Source of the DNA: Canna indica
Lineage: Eukaryota > Streptophyta > Magnoliopsida > Zingiberales > Cannaceae
Reading direction: 5' to 3'
DNA length: 64,000 bases
Assembly: GCA_034359265.1 (NCBI GenBank)
Contig: CP136891.1
Location: 45,438,001 to 45,502,000 of the forward strand
In this document: piece after piece, positions 1 to 10,158 of the stretch
How positions within the stretch are numbered: the first letter of the stretch is position 1
Layout of the letters: each line of letters begins with the position of its first letter
Made by a program: the position numbers and the translations under genes
Notes under the pieces: generated by a model
What the model saw: the letters and a program-made list of their open reading frames with translations, nothing else
Told to the model about the DNA's origin: nothing
Databases searched by the model: none

Positions 1-1501
1 CACATCAGTGATGGCCCTCGGCGACTATCGCTTATTTAAACACATCAATCGCGGTTGTGAGCCGTTAGTGATATTTAGTGCTGCCACAGGCCATCAGTCA
101 TTTACGATACGCTTTCAGCCATGGCGTAGTGATGGGCGGCCGTGGGTAAGTCGTGGCTGAAGTTATATCCTGTAACTGAAAAAAAATTAAAATTTTGAAA
201 ATTCCTGTATATACAATGATATCATCAATCACATATTACAACTATACATTTTCAATCACAGATTGCAACCACAAAACCTCATACACATACATTTTCAACC
301 AACCATACAAGTTTTACTTAAATATCATCAATCTAAGCCTCAAACCGGAGGCAAACAAGTATCAAAATATCATATATATATACACCTATAAGTATATAAA
401 CAACTAGAAGTCTCAAATCAGAGGCAAACAAGTATCAAAATATGAAATGTAAAGTATAAACGTCTATCAAGTATCTAAGCCTCAAATGAAGGCTAACAAG
501 TATCAAAATATAATCAAAATACAATAAATCAAAATCTCACGATTGCGGTGGAGGCGGTGGAGTCAACAGCGACTAGGTCGGGAGCGTCAATTGGGTCGAG
601 GAGGATGACGACTGCGACACCATCGGTAGAAGGCCTGAGTGAGATGCAATTTGAGTGAGGAGGGCCTGCATGTTCTGCGTCGTCTGTCTCAACTCGTCAT
701 TCGTGCGTCTTTGCTGTGTTAGCTCGGACTCCAAGGCCGCTATCCGGCTCTAGTCCTGCATCCGCGATGTCGAGGGCCGCTCACCCGCAACAGGAGGGGT
801 CGGTATCCCAAGTGGCCCTAACACGGCGCGTGCAAGGCCACTGTTTGCAAAGCCATAAACATGGTCGTGCTCCTAGCCACCTGCGGCCTCGACCCATGCA
901 CCCACGAACGTTGGCCAGTGTCGGCGTCCACGTCGACATTGGTGGTGACTCTAGGGGTGGAGGAAATCTCTAAGTGGGGGCTGGAGGAAAATACCTCACC
1001 GAGAAGAAGGGCGACAGTCGGCGAAGGGTCAGAACACTGGCGGCGATGAGCGACAGCAGGCGAAGGCAGCGGCGACACCAGCAGGGAGAGAAGAAGAGAA
1101 GTAGAAGAGGAAGGGTCAGGCGCAAACGCAAATAAAAAGTTTATCACTGATAGTCAGATAGTCGTTGGTAAATCGTGGATTATTATTTACTATATCACCG
1201 ATGGCCCACGTTGGTAAATCTTTTTATCATCGACAACCGCTCCTAGTCACGGCTAATGACTAATTACTATCACCGATGGCCTACCTCGCTCACTCTAAGC
1301 CGTGGCTGATAACTTTTATCATTTTGCGCATTGTGCGCGCCAACGGCTATGAGCAACGGTCTAAGGCGACCGTATGAGAGTCGTGGCAGATGGGATCACA
1401 TCAGCCATGACTTGTGCGACCGTAGGAAAATCGTGGATGTTTCCAATGGCTTGGGCGGACATCGGTGAGCCCCGTTGGTAAAAGCCACTATTCTAGTAGT
1501 G
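1..1501 (-). mobile_element. CACTA (En/Spm-like) transposon terminus
   Basis: The element ends at 1491-1501 in TTCTAGTAGTG, the reverse complement of the CACTACTAGAA terminus of plant CACTA transposons. The subterminal region (about 1140-1490, and again 1-170) is packed with short direct and inverted motifs such as CGATGGCC and GTTGGTAAATCGTGG, as expected for transposase-binding subterminal repeats. A remnant of a transposon-coded protein lies on the minus strand inside it, so 1501 is the 5' end relative to that gene. The other end lies left of the window, so the 3-bp target duplication cannot be checked. The stretch 170-540 is AT-rich with no gene. Confidence 0.75.
573..945 (-). pseudogene. 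remnant of CACTA TNP1-like (Ptta/En/Spm) protein, C-terminal part
   Basis: One minus-strand frame ending at a TAG (573-575) reads through a segment containing VYGFANSGLARAV and then a glutamine-rich helical tail including ELTQQRRTNDELRQ, ending in a serine run. A short motif with a YG(F/L) core followed by a coiled-coil tail is typical of the C-terminus of plant Ptta/En/Spm (TNP1-like) proteins. Two in-frame TAG codons interrupt it (after EAAGG and after SRMQD), so it is not functional. The family call rests on motif recognition only. Longer open frames on the plus strand here (716-973, 861-1049) and the minus frame 818-1147 have no family character. Confidence 0.45.
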
Positions 1502-3596
1502 TGCATATATTATATTGTGATGAACCCCATGGACCCGGGCAATTGATTCCAAGGCCATGATGAGATCATGCTAGTGAGACTTGGAATCCAAATGCCCATG
1601 TTCTAAATGTTCCTAGTCATAGGATCATCAATTAGGGGATTGGTGATTCCGAATAGACTGGTGAACTTGGTACATGACTTATATGATAAGGGGTAGCTAC
1701 TCTCACAATTATCTATGAGCCGTCATTTAATGTACAAGTGCAGGTGCTCATTAGGAAATAAATTCACTGAACGGACCTACACGAGGAACACATAATGGAA
1801 TACTTACATGAGTATCGGTAGGATGTTCCTCGGATGATAGTAGGTGCAAGCAGTCCTTGGACCGGAGGTTGTCATGGTTACCTTATGAGTGTCGACCCAT
1901 AGCTTTGAACTTATCCCTACGTGGCCTTCAGTGTCATGTGCTGGATACCTCTGGGCATGGGAAAGCACCCATGGAGGTATGTGAGCAACTAATATGGAAT
2001 TAGTTACTCCTAGTAAAAGGAGATAATATCCTATGTGTCCCTGCAAGTGTCGACTCAGGAATCTCTAGCCAGAGTAGATATGAATGTCGGAAAAAAGTTT
2101 TCTAACATGTCATTATTGAGACGACGACTTGGCAGGCATAATACATATGAATCGATATTAGGGTTTGATACTTTTTTCGTACCCTAGCCGTAATCGGGAC
2201 ATTGAAACTAAGTGACTTAGTTGCACGGTAACTAATCACCGAAGGGCGTTCGATCCCTGTAGATTGAACTTCACACTATTCGGATAATCATGACACGTTG
2301 CTAGATGTCAATCTTGACTTTTGAGTGGAGTCTCTCACGACCACACTAAAGGGGTTTAGTGGTGGCTCGTAAAATTCGAATAAAAGTCATTCTATCGGAT
2401 CCAACTATCCGTTATGCACAACTTACTGCTCGCTTAGTGTGGGACCCAATGAGTCACACACAACAGGCTAACCTCGTAACGGACCTTATGAGATAAAGTC
2501 TGAATACGGCCCTATGTCTACTAGCATGGCCGCAACTCGATCACTGATCTCGTTTACGGGCATAACAGGAAAGTTGTTTCCTATAAGAACGAATGTGCGA
2601 TGAAGGAGTTCCACAGTAACCCTAATTTATAGGGCATCCCTAAATTATAGGGATTTGCACATGATAATATTTCATATAGTTGATTAAATTTAATTATGAA
2701 TTAAATATTTAATTAACTTTTGATCGGGAATATATTTAATTATGAATTAAATATAAGTTGATTTTGAATCAAATATACATTGTGAGAAAATTAGTTTCTA
2801 ACCATGAGCCTAACTGATTAATTGGGAATTAATTTTTTTGAATAAATCCTAATTAATAAGGCTTTGATTTATGAAGATAAATCATAAAATTAATAGATAG
2901 ATAAATCATAATTCTATTAATTAATAAGAAATTGAATTATTTAGATAAGCCTCTTTCCTATTGTTTAGGGAATATGTTTATTTAGATAATTATCATTCTT
3001 GTTTATAGGCTCTTAATTTATGGAGATAAATTGAAATTTATATTTTATTAGATTTAATTAATTTTGAATTAATTATGAAGCCATTAAAATATAAATTATT
3101 TTTGAAGACAAACCCCAGAATTTTGAATTGCGGGGAGAGAGTTTCGGGGGCAGGTCTACCTTTGTAGCCCCCCCCCCCTCCTCTTTATAAATTATGGCCG
3201 AACACCCCATAGGAGAGGTTGGTGAATTAGTTCTTCATCTTCTTAGAGAAGATAAAGGACTTGATTCTTTAGAGGCTTCCTGAAGAGAAATACTCCAAAA
3301 AACTCCTCCTCCACTTCATTGGTGATCGGCCTTCTACTTCCTCCTTCTCGGTCTTTTACGAAGCCAAATTGGAGGTGTCTTTTACTTGGGTGTTCCGCCT
3401 ACTTCATCCACTTGGAGGATTCTTAAAAAGGATAGCGAGGTATTCTTTGATCTTCCTCCTCATTCCGGTGCTTTTTCATCTCCTCTTCCTCTCGTTTTGG
3501 AGCCCGGTTCTTGGTGGAAGGGTTGGTCTAGCTCTTGAGGTTTCAGGGTTCGAGAAAGCATCTCCGTTGAGCCACGACGAGTTTGGTTGTTCGCTG

Positions 3597-5261
3597 TGTT
3601 GGCTTAAGCTTTTCAACCTTGGTCTTAATCTCGGTTTTGATGATAACAAACATGGAACTAATGTTTCATTGAGAAATATTTTCAGGTTCCATATCGGCCA
3701 GCGCACGACGTCCGCGATCGAAAAAATCGAAGAAATTGAAAAATCGAAAGGACGTTGGTCGACGCGCTCGAACTCTTCAAGAAGTTAGAGTTTAGGTTTA
3801 GGGTGTCTAGATATGTTGTAAATCCTCTTTATGATGCAAAGAACCCTAAAACCAATCCCGAATTCCAAAACATGAAAACCCGGAAACCGCCTTGAATTCA
3901 CCAAGTCTAGGGAGCTCCTTGGAGGGCTATATGACCTAGATAGTTTCGTGTCAAAAAAAATGGTGATAATTGTTCCTTGGGTTAAAATTAGATAACGAGG
4001 TATTTTTTAGGAATTTTTGGAAGCCTTTAGCCTACCCTTATTTGACCCGAAAAATTAAAAAAGTTCTGTTTTCCAAAAATTTGTACTAGACCCCAAAAAC
4101 TAGATTTTGATTCTTAAGAATTTTGATTTTTTAGATATTTTTATTGAATCCAAATGGGGGGTAATCCTTATATAACATTTATATTTTAAAGTATTAACTG
4201 TTATATAAGTTAATAAATGTTATATAAGTAGACTTAGTGAAGACGAAATTAGAAAACGAACAAAAAAAACCAAACTGCCCAATCCAGTCTAGGTTCGGTC
4301 GACCGGTCGATCGATCGAATGCTGCCAAAAACTGGCAGCAGGCAATTCGATCATTTGATCGACCCATTGGTCGATCGATCAATGCATTTAAGGCGCAGAA
4401 AGCCAGCGATCGATCGGTCGATCGACTGACAAACGATCAAACGACGAAAACGGCTAGTTTTTCGACCGTTGAGCTGCCGTTTCATTGAGGGGTTATAAAT
4501 ACTCCTCTCCATCCTTCATGAACTCTTCTAAACAATTGATCCAAGCTTCTATTAAGCCAATTCTTGATCATTCTAAAGCATTTCTTGAGCCATCCCTCTG
4601 CAATCCCTAGTTTCCAGGATAACACATTGATTTAGCCTTTAAGATTTATCGATTCATCATCTTAAGGCATCAAGAGGACTAGGGAGTGTCTTTTGGAGCT
4701 AAGTATAGTTTGATTGATTTATTGCTCCAATTATTATTGTATTTTGTTGTTTATTTTGATTGTACATCAAGTGTGTAAACCTAGATTGCTAGGTTTGATT
4801 GAGTTGGTGGTTGCCTTGGTGTTAAGGCTTAAACCCACCATTGTAAACTTAGTTTACTATGATTAGTTCTTGTTATCCTTAGGATTCAGGTAGGAGTGTG
4901 CTCTCGGTAGGAAGGCAGAGACTTCTGGGTATGGAAGTGCCTTCGGTGTGAGAGCGTAGACTCTTCAGTGAAATCGTCCTCGTTGTAAAGGAAACAAGAA
5001 AATCTAGTAAAGTTAGTTTGGAAATCTTAAGCGGGGTGATTAGGTAGTGGAGTAGGCATTAGGGCTGAACCACTATAAATTCTTGCGTTTGCATTGATAT
5101 CTTGTTTATTTTAATTGCTTTATCATTTATCATTTTCGCATTTAGTCGTCGAATTATAATTTACCTAAAGTAACCAAAGAAATGAATAAAATCGGATTTA
5201 GGTTAATTGATTAGTAAACACACTATTCACCCCCCCTCTAGTGTGGCCATTTCCCACAACA
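3597..5261 (+). mobile_element. family A solo LTR (A1) nested in B1
   Basis: It begins TGTTGGCTTAAG and ends CCCACAACA, inside the B1 LTR. The 5-bp flanks are CGCTG (3592-3596) and CGCAG (5262-5266), a target duplication with one mismatch. The undisturbed B2 copy reads TTCGCTGCCCC at the same place, confirming the insertion point. The LTR holds no coding sequence. The open frames at 3369-3788 and 4237-4488 are fragments of LTR sequence. Confidence 0.85.
4292..4501 (+). promoter_or_regulatory. probable U3 enhancer cluster and TATA box of family A LTR
   Basis: From 4292 to about 4440 the LTR is studded with overlapping GATC, TCGA, CGGTCGACC and GATCGATCG motifs. TATAAATA follows at 4494-4501. 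The same order, a GATC/TCGA cluster then a TATAAATA box, recurs in every family A LTR that keeps this part (A3 about 8430-8760, A4 21525-21806, A5 36870-37090 and 41210-41450), so it is probably the LTR's own promoter. The role of the cluster is inferred. Confidence 0.55.
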
Positions 5262-5548
5262 CGCAGCCCCTTTGTTGCGAGACGCCTGGTGTGGATTATC
5301 ATTAGAGGACGTGCGTGTGTGCGTCTTGATATGGGAATAGGAGCACCCTATCCAACCGCGGTATAAGGTATACCTTTCTCCTTCTACTCATATATTGAAT
5401 TCCTTAATTGTTGCTAAAGTAGATAGTTGTTTTGGGATGTTTTGAATTTTTTAAATTACTATTTTCGCTGCGTTTCTTATTCCCATCCCAACAATAAGTG
5501 TACGTTAGACGGTTAAACCTAAGCCTACAACCTTACTCTGATACAAAA

Positions 5549-6085
5549 TGTGAAAGAAATGCCCACACTAGAGGGGGGTAAATAGTGTGTACTAAGCTTA
5601 ATGTCTACTTTTCAATTTCACCTTAGGTATAATGAGAATAAATACTTAGCAAGATAATAAGATAGCAATTGAAAATAAGCTAAGCATGCAAACACAATAA
5701 TATATATCAATGCTAACAATGAGTTTTTATAGTGGTTCGTCAACCCACCTACTCCACTACCTAAGCACACCGCTTAGAATTTGAAACCTAATCCACTAGA
5801 TTATGAGTTCCTTTACAATGAGGACTTTTCATCGAAAATTCTCTGCTCTGACACCGAAAGTACACCCACTTTCACACTGAGAGCACTCTCCCACCTCACT
5901 CTTGCTAAGGACACTCTAATCTTAGATTACAATAGTGAACTTATGCCTCAACACCAAGGCAACCACCAACCATTCAAGACCTAACCTAGGTCTTACACAA
6001 GTTTAAAAGAGAACAAAAATACAAGTAAAAATAAAAGTAAAGAGCATAAATGTAAACAAAACCAGTTTGTGCTATTTCTGCTTCC
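5549..6085 (-). mobile_element. partial family A LTR (A2)
   Basis: It starts TGTGAAAGAAATG followed by the family hallmark CACTAGAGGGGGGTAAATAG. It is preceded by TCTGATACA (5537-5545), a decayed reverse complement of the TGGTATCAGAGC primer site, so this was the 5' LTR of an element whose interior is lost. It breaks off near 6085 against Tat-like gypsy sequence. The stretch 5494-5548 is leftover interior. Confidence 0.7.
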
Positions 6086-7669
6086 TCCTAATCCTTCAAG
6101 GCCTCAAGATGATGGCACTTTGAATCAAAGCAGACTTGAAGATGAGTAGAAGGCTTTGCTCGGGGATTCCTGTCGGTTGTTTGCCTGCAGTTGTCAAAGG
6201 TGCCTGGTGAGGCGAAGTGTCAGGTTCTTTCTTTGGTTCGATCATTCTTTGCATGAGGCATTTATTGTAGCATCGTCGGGCTTTATTCTGGCCAACATGG
6301 ACTACGCCTACCTCCATTTTTGAAATGGGGAATTTCAATGCCAAATGAGGGGTTGATACGACAACTCTCAAACTATTTAAGGAGGGTCGTCCTAAGATTA
6401 TATGATAAGGACTGGAGACGTCGATGACCAAGTATTGCACATAGATCGTTTTTGGCTTTGGTTGGGAGTTGAATATTTTCCTTACCCATATGACACCTCA
6501 TACGTCAACTCTTTCTCTAGAAAAGCCCACCAAGTCTCCCTTGCAGGGTGTGAGGGAGGCTTCAATCAGTTGCATTTGTCCGAATTTAGAGTAGGGGAGG
6601 ATGTCGGCCGAACTATCTTGGTCCACCAAAACCTTCTTAACAATGAAATTTCCTGCGATCACAAAAATTACGACTAGGTCGTGTAGGTTTTGGTCAATTC
6701 CTTAGAAATCGGATTCATAGAACGATATTACAAGGTTTTTAGAGGAGGGTTGATGTGAGTGAGTGGTGTTTTCGACCACCATGATTGCTCGAAGAGATCT
6801 CTTTTTGGCCGAGCTCGATTCGCTGCCTCCTGCAAATCCACCAGTGATGTAATCGATAACTCCTCGAAGTTCATTTCTTGAGCGGTCAGCTCGGTTGTTT
6901 TCTCTTTGGCCTAAGTGGGGGTTTGGATGTGTCCGACTTTGGCTTCGGTGTTAGCGGTCTCGGCTCCTGCTTCGACCACGCTCCCTTCGATGGTTGTATA
7001 TATGTTGAGGTGTCCTGCACGGACAATGTCCTCACGTTGGTCTCAGAGCACTCCGCGGTCTTTGGTGGTGTGCCCGTAGTTATCGTGAAAAGCATATTTT
7101 TTGCTAATGCTGGCGTTGGGTGGGAGCTTCTGTTTCTCGGCATTTGTAGGATGCCTAAGGAGCTTTAAGTCGTAGATTTCATGAAGGATGATTTCCTTCT
7201 TAGTGTTGGATGGAGTGTGCTTTTCATACCGGGCATACGGGCGGGGTGGTGACCTTGCTCCCCGGCCATTGTCCCGTTCACAACGACTGTGATCTTTGCC
7301 TTTTTTGTTCGTTTTCTTGGACCTTTTATCTTCGGTAGTGTCCCTGACATTCTGCTTGTCAGCTTTCCTAGCCTCGTGAAGTTCTTCCATTTCAATAAAA
7401 CTTGCGGCCTTTTCTTGGAACTCGATTATATTTTTTGGTTTCATCACGGCGATCTGGTCGATGAAGTATTCGGGCTTCAGCCCGTATTTGATGGAGTAGA
7501 GCTCGACTCGAGGGTCAAGATTTGAGATCTTTGCAGTTGCGACTTGGAACCTCCGCACATAGTTCCTTAGGGGTTCGTATGGCCCTTGCTTGATGTAATG
7601 GAGGGCGTCCTTCGTCTTGGAGTAGATCTGAGATGAGGAGAATCGATTGGCGAAAGTGCGAGAGAGTTT
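6086..7669 (-). pseudogene. Tat-like gypsy C1: gag and protease remnant
   Basis: The minus-strand frame 7669-7043 encodes a retrotransposon gag domain: FANRFSSSQIY, IKQGPYEPLRNYVRRF and ATAKISNLDPRVELY, then a basic tail. Downstream in scattered frames come KRSLRAIMVVEN (about 6800), a protease-like segment VLVDQDSSADIL (about 6620) and SPYHIILGRPSLNSLR (about 6400). These mark the gag-protease part of Tat-lineage Ty3/gypsy elements. The protease core reads VDQD, where the family usually has a glycine after VDQ, and several stops break the frame. Reverse transcriptase, RNase H and integrase are absent; the sequence stops at a family A LTR fragment near 6086. The gag is cut by the A3 LTR, and its upstream part resumes at 9433. 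Confidence 0.75.
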
Positions 7670-9432
7670 TGTTGGGTGAAATGGCCACACTAGAGGGGGG
7701 TGAATAGTGTGTTTACTAATTCTTGTTGCTTAAATCCGGTTTTAATTGTTTCTTTGGTTACTTAGGCAAATTACATGTTAGGTGACTAAATGCGGAAGCG
7801 ATAAATGATAAAGCAATAAAGACAAACAAAATACCAATGCAAACACAAGAGTGTATAGTGGTTCGGCCCCAATGCCTACTCCACTATCTAAGCACCCCGC
7901 TTAGGATTTCCAAACTTAGTTTACTAGATTTAAATCGTTTCCCTTACAAAGAGGACTTTGACTCGAAGAGTCTCACTCTCAACCTAAGGCACTTCCACAC
8001 CCGAAAGTCTCCGCCTTCTTACCGAGAGCACTCTTCCACCTCAACCTAAGGGATAACTCAACTAATCCTAGTAAACTAGGTTCACAACGGTGGGTTTAAG
8101 CCTTAACACCAAGGCAACCACCAACTCAATCAAACCTAGCAACCTAGGTTGACACAAGTTTAGTTACAATGAAATAAACAATAAAATACACTAATAAATG
8201 GAGCAATAAATCAACCAATGAAGTACTTAGCTCCACAACAAGATTCCTAGCTTCCTCTTGATGCCTTTGATGGTGAAACAATGAGAGTAAGGCTCAATCA
8301 AAGGGATGAGATATCAAAGCTAGGGTTTTTCCAAGAATTGACGCAATGAAAGCTTGGAATTGATCAAGGATGGCTCAATAAAGTATAGGAGTGATCAAAA
8401 GTTATTTAAGGAAGGCTGAGTTTGGGTATTTATAACCCCCAGCTGAAACAGGGCGTCAACGTGCATAATTTTTACCGTTACAAACGCCCAATCGACGGTC
8501 CGGTCGATCGTCGGTCGATCGACTGCCCAGCTTTTTGTGAGTTATTCACGCCATTCGATCGACCGACGGGTCGACCGGCTGTTGCATTTTTAACGATCCC
8601 AAATCTGATCGACCGAAGCAGCTATGGCCAGCGCCGCGACTTACGATCTGCAATTCGGTCGATCGATGTAGCTACTACCTATTTTTGGCAACGTTCGGTC
8701 GATCGATCGGTCGACCGAACTGCCTTTTCCTTAGGTCGGTCGACCGAACCTAGGCAGGGCAGCAGGGCCGTTTTCTTTGCTTGATTCATTTTCTGATTCT
8801 GTCTTCGCTAAGTCTACTTATATAACATTTATTAACTTTAAAACATAAATGTTATATAAGGATTACCCCCCATTTGGATTCAATGAAAATATCTAAAAAA
8901 TCAAAAACCTTAAGAATCAAAATCTAGTTCTTGGGGTCTAGTACAAATTTTCTGAAAATGAAAATTTTTCAATTTTTCGAGTCAAGTATAGGTAGGCTAA
9001 AGGCTTCCAAAATTCCTAAAAAATACCTCGTTATCTAATCTTAACCCAAGGAATAATTACCGCCATTTTTTATGTTAAGAAACTATCTAGGTTATATAGC
9101 CCTTCAAGGAGCTCCCTAGGCTTAGTGGATTTCAGGGCGGTTTATGGGTTTTCATATTTTGGAATTCGGGATAGATTTTTGGGGTCTTATGCATCATCAT
9201 GAGGAATTACAATGTAAACTAGATACCCTAAACCTAAACTCTATCTTTCCTAATGAATCCGAGCGCGCCGAACAACATCATTCCAATTTCCAAATTTCTT
9301 TGATATTTTTGATCGAGGACGTCGAGCGCTAGCCGATATGGAACCTGAAAGATATCTCAATGAAACATTAGTTCCATATTTGTTATCATCAAAACTGAGA
9401 TTAAGACCAAGGTTGAAAACCTTAAGCCAACA
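7670..9432 (-). mobile_element. family A solo LTR (A3) in C1 gag
   Basis: It begins TGTTGGGTGAAATGG and ends AAGCCAACA. The 5-bp flanks are identical, AGTTT at 7665-7669 and AGTTT at 9433-9437, so this is a clean solo LTR formed by LTR-LTR recombination. It is the fullest copy of the LTR seen (1763 bp). It carries the GATC/TCGA cluster (8480-8760) and, reading leftwards, the TATAAATA box near 8430-8440. The open frames 7837-8049, 8422-8784 and 9144-9332 are not genes. Confidence 0.92.
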
Positions 9433-10158
9433 AGTTTTGCGAAAGAGTGTATGGATCATGGTGGAAGGAAGGAGAACCATAGTAGAGCGACTTTCTCCAA
9501 GAAGGTCGGGAAAGCCGTACAGAGGACGGGGGCAGTTGCTCTGTTGAGGAGCATCATGGACGTGGACATGGGCAGGTGTGTCGTGCATACTATCATAGGG
9601 TTTTAGAGTGGTCAGTAACCTGAACTTGGGTCGGAGGCACGTCGCCATGATGTGTTGGTCGAAGGGTCCCGAGTCGACAAGAAGAGGAGTAGCGACCTTT
9701 GTGACTTTGGAATCTTTTTCTCTTCCTTGGCGAGGTGTGTTGGAAATCTCGTCTTGAAGGACAAAGACCAGTCCACTTCTCTTTAAGTGGTTGCTTTCTC
9801 CATGTTTCGAGCGACGGCGCTCGTGATCGGTCGAGAGTTATTTCGGGACCGTGTCAGCATCTCGACCTGGGCTGCTAACAGTTGGTTCTCCGCCTTTAGG
9901 TCGTTTTATCCGACATTGGGGTGCTTTTGGTGGGAGGTTGGTTGGTGCTGGAGCATCGTTCCTCACTGTTTCAGCATTGCTAGGTTGCGGGTGAACATCG
10001 TCGTCGGGATATTGCTGTTGGCATGTAGTGGCGATCTCCTGGCTCCGGATTCCTACCACTGCAGGGCGGTAAGTTTGACTCGGCCCTACAGTGGGCGCCA
10101 AACGTTCCTGCCTGAGGATATGAGCAGTCTGGTTTGGTTTGGTGTCTCTCCTGGTCAG
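9433..10158 (-). pseudogene. Tat-like gypsy C1: 5' untranslated region and gag start
   Basis: On the minus strand, GTTTGGCGCCCACTGTAGG (about 10086-10104) is the segment that follows the 5' LTR in Tat-like gypsy elements; C2 has the equivalent TTTGGCACCCACCG at 51370. Below it, frames encode an N-terminal gag rich in Q, R, D and P, equivalent to the C2 stretch starting at 51438, with several frame breaks. The LTR itself has been pushed away by the T solo LTR at 10159-12886 and resumes at 12887. Confidence 0.65.

Larger units (their letters stand above)
1516..5493 (+). mobile_element. family B copia LTR (copy B1), interrupted by a family A solo LTR
   Basis: It starts TGTGATGAACCCC and ends CCCATCCCAACA. 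The same end is found beside the primer-binding site of the copia element at 61966, so this is that family's LTR in forward orientation. It aligns in order with 21463-24925. Without the nested element it is about 2.3 kb, long for a copia LTR. The part at 2640-3120 is very AT-rich, and a TATA-like TTTATAAATT follows at 3184-3193 after an 11-C run (3168-3178). Neither a primer site after its end nor a polypurine tract before its start is seen, which suggests a solo LTR, but the flanks (TATAT and ATAAG) do not match, so a clean target duplication is not shown. Confidence 0.75.

Noticed and set aside
8422..8784. Gene encoding a D/R/S-rich protein
   Set aside because: It is the GATC/TCGA cluster of a family A LTR read through; matching frames appear in other LTR copies with different sequence.
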